64,000 nt of DNA, taken from Torreya grandis (Eukaryota > Streptophyta > Pinopsida > Cupressales > Taxaceae). The stretch is from assembly GCA_037957365.1 (NCBI GenBank), contig JARHVA010004903.1, forward strand, positions 62,001 through 126,000, written 5' to 3'. Position numbers and translations under genes: made by a program. Positions 34,953-45,659 of the stretch are shown piece after piece (within the stretch, counting starts at the first letter, position 1; every line of letters begins with the position of its first letter). Below the pieces are notes generated by a model. It saw nothing but the letters and a program-made list of their open reading frames with translations. It was not told the DNA's origin and searched no databases.

Positions 34953-37670
34953 CTAGAATCACAAATTTGGTCAAATAAGAATTACAAGCAAATTAATAAC
35001 CATTTTAATATATGATCTTGAAGTGTGGAAGCAAAGGAGGTGAAAATTTGAGTAAAAGTCCATTTTTTTAGAAGTCACAGTTTTGTCCTCTAGACTACAA
35101 TCCCACAACTCACACAATCAAGGGTTTGTCATTTCATGTTGTGGTATTATGTTAAAACTATGTTTTTTTGGACTAAATTTTTCTATCTATAGATCTTGTA
35201 TCCATTTTACAACCCTATTACTAGTTAGCCATGTTATTATAATATCATAACTTGATAGTCATGGGATTGCTTATCTGAGTTATGGTATTATTGATAACCT
35301 GTTAGCGATTAAGTAAAAGTACCATAACTCTTATAATGGTAGTATTACACTATGAGTTGTAGGAATATCAACCTATATAGTGATATTATTAACCCAAGTA
35401 GTAGGATTGTCAACCTCAATAATGATATTATTGAATTGAGTAGCAGGATTGTTAGCCCGAATAACGATATTGTGATTTTTGTTAAACTACCTCTAGTAGT
35501 GATATTGCATGTATGAGTCATGGTTTTGTAGAGTAATGAGATTTTACTATGGAGTAGTGGGATTTTACTATGTGAAAATCAAGAGATCACTTTACAAAGT
35601 TGTTTAATTTATTTGGACAAGTGCTTCAAGGCTAAATGAAACTTTGATTTTTTGCTTGCAGGGCCAAACTGAAAAAGGATATAAACAAGCTTAATCTATT
35701 CTTTTTAAAATCTTTTTAAGTGTTTAAAAAGGATTAAGAACTTTCATTTTGGTTCTTAAGGAAACACTTAGATGTTTTATTAAATATTTTATAGTTCTTA
35801 TTTAAAATTTTTTACATCTTAAAGTGAAGGGGATAGAGAACATCACCAAATTTTTTTTAGTGATTTAAAATTAAACACACTTCATGTTTTTACAAGTTTT
35901 TTCTCATTTTTTCTTTAGTTAGTTTTGATTAAGCAAATAGGGATTTATGATTGTATTCTCTCCCCTCATCTCCTATAGGAAACTTATGGGATCAAAATTT
36001 CTAACTTCATTGCAAAGTGCCTTAGTCCAAAGGCATGAAGGAGAAGTTGTGAAGGCTCTCCCCATAAAGATATTTTACTTTATTTTTTACTTTCATTGCA
36101 TCTTGGCTTGTGAGGGGGACTTAATTTCCTCCCATAAATTATTTAGGGAAGCTTTGACCTGAGGTTTCATCTCCTAGCATCATATTCAACCCCTCTCCAT
36201 GGGGGGGTATATAAATTGTGATCACCCCACTGGGATGATAGTTTGATCAGTTAAACCATATCCTATTGCTAGGGCTAATCTTGGGACATTTGAGCACATT
36301 AGACATTACACTACACTAAGTGAGTGATGGATGTAGTGGTTGTAATAAGGACAAGACATTTTTACAACAAGCTAAGTTCCATAGACCTAATTGATGTGTT
36401 ATTTCTCTTGTATTTTGACATGAAAGACTTGTGCATCTGATCCATCTAGAATGATAAAAAGCTAATTAGTTTTAGTCAACCCCACTTTGCCACACCCTTG
36501 ATAGGAATTTGAATGATTTACTTATATTTTGTTATTTTCTTGCTTGGTGTTTTGAGACTAAAATTAATGTGTTTATTTATAAACTATGGTAAAAACCAAT
36601 TTGTTTATATGCTACACTTCTGTTTAAAGAGGTGTTATGTTGGCCTTTTTACACCCACTTATGCCTTGAATTTTTTTCTAAAACTTGTTTGTCTGTGTGT
36701 TAATTGATTAATAATGGTACTATTATGCTATCCAAATTAGATATCAAGTTTGTGCCTTTGAGTTTGAAACATAACATTGATTACATCATTAGAGCATGCT
36801 AACACCATTATGATACTCAAATTATTTCAAAACTTGTTTGAATTTTACCAAAAACATTTTTTAAAACCATGTCACATATGCCATTTAGACCTTGTTTATG
36901 TATCATCATGTTGTCTAATCTTTTCTAGCTTATTTTGTCAAATCTTAGTCTTCAACATCGAGTTTCCAATTAACTTTGTCATGTTTGGATTCAAAAATTG
37001 ATTGATTTATATTTAGGCCTCAATTCATGGGGTTGATACATAGATATTTCTATTTTACGCTGCATAACTTTAGTTAATTGATTACCCAAACTTGATGACT
37101 ATTTATTATTTGTTTGTTCAATGCCTATGCTCATCATTGTTTGTGACTTTATTTTAGAGAACATGACATTTCTATAAAATCCTTTTGCCTTATGACTAAT
37201 GCTAACTAATCATGTTTATGTTTGATTCTGTGTGTCAGGTCTATGTCAAAGTTATTTCCAAGCTTGTTAGATTAAATCAAATCACATCAATTCTTTGTTT
37301 CAAGCCTAGACTTTGACACTGTTTAGCCAAAAGTCTTATCACATCCTATTTGAGCCTAGCTTTTGACTCTATTTTTGGACAAAATACCTAATGACTCTTT
37401 TCCATTTCTTGGTTTAGACCTTGATTGGAAGACTTTGGCCTAGACCTCTGACATGCTATTTTTTATTCAAATGTTTGAACTTTTATGTGTATGACATTTC
37501 ACTTTAAATTGTTTTATGCCAAGTTCTAGCATAAACCATTTTGGAGATACAGCTCCACCTCTTTTGACCAAATTAGAGCAAGTTTGAACTATTTGTCTTT
37601 TGGACATAGTTTTTCAAAGTTTGTAGACCTCTAAGCCTTTTATTTTAGATCTTTCATCATTTATGTGGAT
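34953..37670 (+). other. B1 5' leader, non-coding
   Basis: About 2.7 kb without recognisable coding. Open runs (35947-36162, 36513-36707, 36777-37001) have no domain. 35230-35575 is a degenerate short-period repeat, listed separately. Long leaders are common in Tat elements. Confidence 0.5.
35230..35575. repeat. Degenerate short-period repeat in the B1 leader
   Basis: Recurring phrases built on 'gtagtgatatta' and 'gtaggattgtcaacc', spaced about 20-45 bp (for example 'aatgatattattgaattgag', 'gtagcaggattgttagcc', 'aacgatattgtg'). The pattern is a decayed minisatellite. It is not found at a comparable place in the A family. Confidence 0.5.
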
Positions 37671-37954
37671 ATGTTTAGCTACACTTATAGTGGAGTCAAA
37701 TACAATCCAAGTTATGATAGAATGGCTACACAAAATCTAACTAGAAACCCCTATAGAGATAAATTTTTTAAGGATTTTTATTATTCTCACTATAATACTC
37801 CATATGGGGAATAAAATAAAGAACCAACTTACAATCCAACTCAAAACCCTGATTGGGATGATATGGTTTATGAATAAGACTTGGAAGCTTTGGCTTATGT
37901 GAGTAATTAGGTTCTACCATGTCATACCATTTATATTCTAGGACCAGGTCCAAG

Positions 37955-38265
37955 GAGTACCATTTCTATTCCAAGACCTCATCTTTTAGCTTGTGTGATC
38001 AATCAAGCACCATAACATCCCTTCATCATTCTAGAACCTAGTCCTTTAGATTGTGTGAGCAATCATGTTCCACATTGCCCTATTTTTACCATTTTAGGAC
38101 TTCATCCTTTGGTTCATGCAAGAAATCAAGCTCCATAATGCCCCTTCATCATTTTAGGACCTAATCCTTTTGTTTGTGCAAGCAATCAAGCTCCACACTA
38201 CCCTATTATTACCATTTTAGGATTTCATCCTTTGGCTCATATGATCAATCAATATCCACAATTCC
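37955..38265 (+). repeat. In-frame ~60-bp tandem repeats encoding LGPxPLVCASNQAPxYP-like units
   Basis: Each unit encodes roughly 20 residues: a Leu-Gly/Glu-(Pro/Leu)-(Ser/His/Asn)-Pro start, a Cys/His-Val/Ala-x-Asn-(Gln/His)-Ala/Val-Pro middle, and a Pro-(Phe/Ile)-Ile-Ile/Thr-(I/L) end. Alternate units are more alike (Phe-Ile-Ile-Leu versus Ile-Phe/Ile-Thr-Ile-Leu), giving a 120-bp higher-order period. Stops replace Tyr/Gln at the same place in two units. Confidence 0.75.
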
Positions 38266-39227
38266 CTATCCAACCCAAACCACAACCAATCTTATCCATA
38301 TCTCAATCGATCCAATCAACACCTATCCGATCGAGCCAACCATTTAAGGACCAAGCTATATTCAATAATAGTATTTTCTAACTCATTAGAAACCAAGGAC
38401 AAGAGAACCAACCCAATAGTGATGTTTTTATTAAATCAACCATCTATGATAAGTCAACCTATGATAAATTACTTATTGATCCTATACTAGTTGTCAAGGA
38501 GTCTCACTCTAATGAGCTAATCTTTGTTGAGTAACTTCTTAATGACTATAACCACCTTTGGGAAAATCATTACCTTGACCATATACCTATTTTATAAGAG
38601 CCTCCCATTGCTAAGCTATTATCTAAGGAGTTGTCTCTTGACCTTTTTCCTACCATTGAGGAGTCTCACTTTGACAAACTAGTCTTTATGGATCCCATTA
38701 TGCCATCACAAGTCATTACTTATCTAATACCAAACATTCAACAAGAAATAATTATAGTAACATCCATTCCAGATAAATAATCAACATTAGAGTCAAGTTA
38801 TACTCTTAAATTTACATTAGATTTAGCATCAAAATTATAATTAACATCAATCTTGACATTGAATTCATATTCTATTGAGTCAAAATTAGATTCAAAATCA
38901 AAATATGTTCATGGCTGTTACAATATTGGGTATGCATGCCTTATAGATCAATTTGAATACATTTGTGATCCTTTTACAATTTTTGAGGATGATTACTTCA
39001 ACATCAACATAAGTTATCCTTATATATTCTATGAGGATTGTGTAACCTCTTCCCATTCCATTACTATTCCACATACCATTACCACCAGCCAAACTTACCA
39101 TATCATTGACATTACATATCCCACAAGTATCGATTAGGACTGATAGAATAACACCTTGTTAAGATACATCTCTGATGACCTAGTAGTTAAAAATGAGTAA
39201 AGAGGCCAAGACAAAATTCATATAGAA

Positions 39228-39425
39228 GAACACTTTCCTAGTGAAACCTTTTTAGAGGCACTATGGGATAATCAAAGTTCAAACTCAACATCTTCTAGTG
39301 AAACCTTTTCAGAGGTGCTAAAAGACAATCAAAGTCAAAAGACAACATTCCTTAGTTAAACCTTCTTGAAGGTGTTATAGGACAATCAAGAAAAATTCAT
39401 TGGTAGAAACCTTATTGAGGTACTA
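39228..39425 (+). repeat. In-frame ~66-bp repeats (SETFLEAL..DNQ units)
   Basis: 'gtgaaacctttttagaggc', 'gtgaaaccttttcagaggtg', 'ttaaaccttcttgaaggtg' and 'gaaaccttattgaggtac' start successive units; the first three also share 'gacaatcaa' or a close variant. A related pair lies in B2 at about 50612-50715 ('gtgaaaacctctttgaggtg'). Confidence 0.7.
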
Positions 39426-39717
39426 ATAGCTGAGTATAAAAGTTCTTCACTACTTAATTAAGACATTATCAAAGATCAAATCAAAATAGGTTCTAATTTA
39501 TAGCCTAATCAAATGGTAGATAATCTTAGGCCCAAACAATAAAATAATTTTGTGGTCTTATCAAGAAAATATTTAGAAGTCTACAATCCCACCACATCCA
39601 AAGTTATTTCAAATTTAGAATCAACAACATTATGTGTGCCTAAAAACCTTGATATTCATTTGTTTCCCAACCACTACACATTTCATTATCCTCCATCATT
39701 TTATTTCTAAATAAAAA

Positions 39718-42000
39718 TTATCATCCATTATTTGTCACTATTTACCATCTATGGTTGTACTTTCCTTTTTAGAGGATATAAAGATACCTTGTATCGATGC
39801 TTGAAGGAAACAAAATTAGTGACCAACTAAGATCACAACAACATCATTAACATCTAAATCTGTAGCCAATTATTGATAGAGTGGTTATTCATATGAGGTG
39901 TGGGGTAGAAATTAACATGATTTATTATTATATTTGTATTATTTTTTGATTAGGACATGCAAATCCACTTTATCAAGAACAACAGGATCATATACCATTT
40001 ACAATACCTAGGCCAAACACATAAAAAACCAACAACAATCACCCAGGCTAAAAACATGTACCATACCATTTCATTTTCCATTGTCACATATCCTAGACAA
40101 TCACCTTCACACTTAGGGAAAAACCTCTTAACATTTTATCTAATCTATCAAAAATCATCATTATCCTAAAGCAAGACCATGCCATCTTATCATTCCATTC
40201 CTATCTAGACCAAATCCTATTTTAGTCATCCTACCCAATCCTATTTTGATCTTAGTTCCTTTGGTTCTTCTCACACTTTTAATGAGGGGATTATAATCAA
40301 GTTTAAAGAATTAATCAAATTTTATGTTTTAATGATAGTCTATGAAAGTATTGTGATAGTTGATTTGGTAAGATATCTTTCATTTTCCATCCTATATCAA
40401 GTTTACTTATATGAGCCTCACTATATCACCTACTAGGGAAAATTAGTGTCTCATTGGTATTGTTACTAATTATAACCACATATGGGAAAATTAGTATCAT
40501 TGATCTAATCTATTATATCCTAGTTATAACTATTTATTTGGAAACTAGGGGTAACATTTATTTATCATGCATTACCGCATCACCTTGCCATTGCTATTTT
40601 AATTTGACCGACCATTTGTCAGATTTGAAAACTTATTTAGACCTAGTTGGTTTTTCCTCACCTTTTGTGTGGATGGAATTATTATGACTTGAGGTCATTT
40701 TAGGACTATGTGGGTCATTCTCAATTCATGTTGAGGTCACCTTGGTCCCCCTTTCCATGTGCTCTCACTATTTTATGAGTAACCTAAGCTAAACTCTCTC
40801 ACCATTTTGTGAGGAGGTATCTTGTCATTATCTAACAAGTTAAGATACCTCAAATCTCTAAAAAAATTTAAATATTTCAAAATATAATTTTTTTTTATTT
40901 GTCTAAACTTGGTTAGTTATCCTCGATCTACCTTACTAGGGCATGGTCATTATTAGGATACTTTCTATTTGTTTGTTTATTTTAGGTTCTTGGTTTGTTT
41001 ATGTGCTTTATAGTTATTTCTTTGTTTGTTTGTTTTCTTGTTTGTTTGCTTTCAACATTTTTGCCTTGACTCATATATATGTGTTTTTAGGTGATTCCTC
41101 GATAACATTATTCTTGAGTCTATCCATATTCATATGTTGACATTATCATCATGGTTTTTATCATTAGTGTATTGTTTTCAAGTGTTTATTAGATAGTGAG
41201 TCATTCCTTATGTAAATTTTAGGATAGTATCCATGGTGTTCTATCATGATACCTACCATCACATGCTACAAAAAAAATCAACTTTAAGAAGGTTTAAAAT
41301 GAATGGAATCACATAAGTTTCTCTTTGGCACTATGGTAAATCATTCCAACCATCTTGATAAAATTAACCCATTGACCATTATATTTGTATTATTTATAAT
41401 AAGGATGAGCATATCCTCATTTGAAATTATAAATAAATCTTTCCTTTTGATCAATCTCATTCTTCTATCCATCTCTTTCATCACTTTGCATCTTCATATG
41501 CTTTATTATTTTTGGCTTCTTTAGTCATTATACCATCACATCTACATTTACACCCACTCATATTTGATCTATGCAATAGGTTATATCCTTGAGTTATTCT
41601 TTCTAATCCACCTTAACTGGGGCACAACCATATCAAACATCATCTTTATCCAATCTAGGTCATTTTAATGATTATAACTACTTATGGGCAAATCATTATT
41701 TTGACCTTTATTCTTGATTATAACCACCATTGGGAAAATCATTATCCTTTTTAAATTAATGCATACAATCATTTTATCATTTGGATTAATCTCAACCATG
41801 GGTTAATTCTACCTTTCTTCTTGATTATTTTTGAGGTACTATCCACTCCCTCTAGGGGGTATCATCATAGGCTTTTCAAAAACCATTTCAAGATTTTTAT
41901 TCAATCACCATCTTCCTTTTGGCAAACATTCCATTTCTCATTATTTGAGAAGACATTGTTGTGCCTAAAACTTGTAACACCTTCCTAAATAATGGCAAAC
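39718..42000 (+). other. B1 3' region
   Basis: Non-coding. 40430-40860 matches 54600-54960 of B2 ('taattataacca', 'gggaaaattagtacc/atcat', 'gtgacttgaggtc', 'tttatgagtaacctaagc'). The last 60 bp before the LTR match B2's 55300-55360. The sequence just before the right LTR ('ctaaataatggcaaac') corresponds to B2's purine tract 'aataggggcaaac', here mutated. Confidence 0.65.
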
Positions 42001-43160
42001 TATAGACACCTAAAATTGGCCACCAATAACCTCCAACCAAGATTTTGACCAATTTCCATTAAAATGCACAATTTGGCCTAAAAACACTAAAGCACATTAA
42101 ATGGTTTGAATTTTTCATATACAAGTGATAATATTTTCAAAAGTATCCTTAAATGAGATAATAAAATTTATGAAATAACTAACTTTGATCAGATCATTTT
42201 GAGTCAAAATGACATTTTTATACCTAGGTGATCTAGATTTGCTCTTTTTTACCAAGTTTATTGCATGAAACACATTCGTTTGTTATTTTGTGTTGAAAAC
42301 ATCCTAAATGGGATAATAGATCCAACACATCTAACATCACATCTTAATTCTAATCTAGTCACATTTCAATCCAATAATATGACATTTTGACCAATCTGAT
42401 TAATTTGTGCACCAATTACCAAGATTTGCATCAAATTTGACTAATCATGTTTAAGGCCAATTAATCTAAATCAAGATCTTAATTAATAATTCCATGGAAC
42501 TTGTTGAATATTTCTTTTTAGAAATTGATATTGAATAATTGCATCATCAAATGACATCATTTCCTAGAAAGACATCCCTAAGCCATAAATACATAAACTA
42601 TCAAGATTAAGCCCTCCCATGCCTCTCTATCCCAAATATTTATGATGGGATTTATTAAGTATGGCCTCAAAAATTGAATGGATTATTAGCCACACATCTT
42701 CATCTTGAGATGGATGAATTAGGTTCATTCTGATCATTTTGTAAAATCTATAAATAGGAGGCCTTGCCTATTGAATTGAGAGCTCAATCAAAGTAATGTT
42801 ATAATTCATGATTTAATTCATGAATAATATGAATAATGTTATAATGCCAAATCAATACACATTAAGCCATATTTAAGCCAAAAAATGGTGATAAGAGGAG
42901 ATGAAGGTATCCACACTCTAGTGATGAAGATCTCTTAGGCACAAACTGAGCAAGTCAATCAAAGAAGACTCTTGGAGCATCAAGGAAGGGTAAAAAATTA
43001 AGATTCTTTCATTTTAGTTAAGATTTACTCATTTTTATTCTTCATCATGATCCCCCCTTGAGATAGGAATAATATGTTAGCATTAGTGTGTTTTATTTGG
43101 ATTTTGATTTGATTCACTAACACCATACTAATCTCCCCTTATTGTAATCATATGTTCATA
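42001..43160 (+). repeat. B1 3' LTR
   Basis: Begins TATAGACACC and ends ATATGTTCATA. It aligns with the B1 5' LTR throughout. It is followed by coding sequence of A-plus and not by a primer site, so it is the right end of B1. Confidence 0.88.
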
Positions 43161-43465
43161 GTTCACACAAAAAGGCTCCTCCTTCTTTTCCCATGGTTCT
43201 ACCTCTAGTGGTTCCATATCCTCATATGTTACCTTTGTCACCTTCTATGCCTCCACCCATGATTCCCTCACCCGTGAATCCTTCTCCACCCATGAGTCCT
43301 TCACCCATGGATTCTTCTCCATCAGTGATTCTTTTATCTCCCATAGAGCCTGCTCCCATACATTATCCTGAGCATCCCTTGCCTGACTTCCTTCCAATAG
43401 TTCATATCTAGCTTCATAGATACTTATCTGATGTCTTGGATAATGTGTGTGGGTAGATTTATCAT
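43161..43465 (+). pseudogene. A-plus post-protease coding region, right part (Pro-rich)
   Basis: From 43166 the frame left at 33771 continues as a Pro/Ser/Met-rich sequence ('PSPVNPSPPMSPSPMDSSPS') and stops at about 43411. Without B1 it would extend the Pro-rich part of the A-plus spacer before RT. No RT follows, which places the pol deletion (or natural absence) just to the right. Confidence 0.6.
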
Positions 43466-45640
43466 TATCTATAAGCACATTAATGGTACCTTCACATTTT
43501 CATTTTGGTTGGACATGTTCTCCAATTTCATTCTTATCTATCTATTATATCATTTGACACTATGTCAAATTTTTCTTATATGGTGATTATTTACTATTTA
43601 GTAATATATACTACTTATCTAATAATTTACATTCACATATAATTGTCTTTATTTATCATTGCTTTCTCTTTCTTTCTTGAGTTTTTCTCAAAACTCTCTT
43701 CTTGTGTTTTTTATGATTGTTTTCTTCCTTATCTCTATTTTTCATAGAAAATTATCATTGTGACTTGGTTATATCAACCATGTTCCCTTTGGTTCTAGTT
43801 TTTTTATTACCATGTGATTAGTTAGAAAATAATTAATCTCATTATACATTCCTTATACTGGTCCACTTTGGATCTCTTTTTTCCCTTTCTTCCCCTTTTT
43901 CACAAATGAAGCATATGTATGGTTGATACTTAAGATTACATACTAGTTCATTATTAAGCCTCTGTGTCCTAGTCAATATTTTTATTTGGTTACTTAGATT
44001 CCTTTATCCTTAACATAAATATCATTCATGTGTATCACTACATCTCTCATGATTGGTCATTCCAAATCCATCTAGAGGAGGAATCTTCAAAAGCCATAAA
44101 AAAGTTAAAATCCAAATCATTTAAACAAAAGGCAATGATATAAAAGGCAAAAATATTCTTAAAAGTCAAATCACACTAAAAGATGTGATTCAAAGCATAT
44201 ATCCTTCTTTTAATCTAATCTCAAACTCCATAGTTTGACTCATGATAAAGATGAGGTCCTTTGGGGTGTGATAGGCTAGTAGATTATAAGAGGAGAATAA
44301 AAAAATCTTTTAATACTACCTACTTTCTCACGTAAGTACCCAATCTTCACAGCAGACTAACAACTTTGTAACAGGTCCTGAGGAATGGGGAACATGTGGG
44401 AAGGTAGGTCCACTTTAATTTTCTTGTACCAATTTACCTTCATGAGTTAATCTTACTAACACACTTATCTACCTATAAAGCTTTGTGTCTATAGAAAATA
44501 GGTTTCCTTTGTACATTAATGGTTACTAATAACTTAGTCTCTTCTCATGTCCTTAGTATGCCTCTTGCCTCCTAAATTCTTCTCATAAGATTCCTAAGTC
44601 TTTATTTTTACACTCCTTTTTCATTCCTTATATCCCTCATATTTCCTTTTGAGAAATATAATCATGTCTAATCATCACTCCCCTTGGGATTTCATTTGTG
44701 AGTTGAATTGTAAGACCATGGATAAGACCCAACCATCCTCACAAATTACCATATTTTTCCTTCCTATTATCCACACCTTAATTTTTCCACCTTAGTGGTG
44801 TTCTCTTTTTGAGTTACAATATAAGACCGTGGATAGGACCCGACATTCCTCACAAAATTTTCCATTAATACAAGTTGCAAACAAAATTACATGTGTCAAA
44901 TTTGAGATAAGATGTGATTGATTATGAAGTTATACATCATTGACTTGCTTGCCATCTTGATTTAGTATGTTTTATACTTCATTTATATTTCATTTTTTTC
45001 TTCTTATTTTTTGAGTGCATGTAAGAATACAACCATTTCTTGAATTTTTCATACTTCCTAGCTTGAATTAGTGTGATAAATTTAAGACAAATCTTTTTTC
45101 CAATTTTGTTTTTCTCTTATACTTCCCAACATGATTTAGTATAATTGATTGATTTAATTAATTTTTTTATACCATTTGTGCCCTTTTACATACCTTCCAT
45201 TTTATTACATTGTTTTCATACTTCCCAACATATTTTAGTATGATTTTACTTATTTTAATTTGGTGCTAAAATATTTCACTTTAGTTATTAAAAAATTCCT
45301 TTTTACCTTCTTGTTTTACCATCCCTTGTTTCTTTATACTTAGTCATTTTATTATTATTACACATTTCAAAATTTAAAATAGTGTGTAGTACATTTTTTA
45401 TTGATTATATTTTACCAAGTCTTTTTTCCTATTTCTTTTTAGCCATGCATGTGTTTCTCATAATTCTAGAAAAGAAACCACATCTCATATATTTTCTATA
45501 GCATATAAAATAAACAAATAAATACATATCTTTGAAATAAATATATCCAAAGCATCCATAACCACTACTATAATAATGACAACATACACAACCAACAACA
45601 ATATGCAAATATGATACATCATATATACATCTCACGAGTT
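43466..45640 (+). other. A-plus 3' region, non-coding
   Basis: AT-rich, no protein recognised. At about 44690-44865 it has two units of the family's ~112-bp tandem repeat ('gtaagaccatggataagacc' at 44710 and 'ataagaccgtggataggacc' at 44821), homologous to the three units in A-minus. Confidence 0.6.
44690..44865 (+). repeat. Tandem ~112-bp repeats in the A-plus 3' region
   Basis: Two units spaced 111 bp, each with TAAGACC(A/G)TGGATA(A/G)GACCC followed by 'ca(a/t)(c/t)ctcacaaa'. Same family as minus-strand 16590-16885. Confidence 0.75.
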
Positions 45641-45659
45641 TTAAAATATAAGTAAAACC

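Larger units (their letters stand above)
37670..39717 (+). pseudogene. B1 gag/linker-like frame with peptide repeats
   Basis: Plus-strand coding-like frame with scattered stops, ending at a TAA near 39717. It opens Asn/Tyr-rich ('YNPSYDRMATQNLTRNPYRD'). At 37955-38265 it contains about 4.5 repeats of some 20 residues. A Pro/Gln/Ser-rich part and an acidic part follow (open at 38853-39137). At 39228-39425 it has three to four repeats around 'SETFLEALWDNQ'. B2 has a similar 'SENLFEVL' relic at about 50620, so this is the pre-RT region of the family. RT itself is absent: the frame runs into the 3' region. Confidence 0.55.
33772..43160 (+). mobile_element. Element B1: pol-less Tat-family retrotransposon nested in A-plus
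   Basis: Two LTRs of about 1160 bp (33772-34932 and 42001-43160) flank an interior of about 7.1 kb. A primer-site-like sequence follows the left LTR, so it reads plus. The interior has a long non-coding leader, a gag/linker-like frame with peptide repeats (37680-39717) and a 3' region shared with B2. No RT, RNase H or integrase is visible. The insertion splits a coding frame of A-plus: dropping 5 bp (43161-43165) as one half of a target duplication joins 33771 to 43166 in frame. The flanking 5-mers ATTAC and GTTCA match at only 2 of 5 positions, so the duplication is not proven. Confidence 0.82.
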
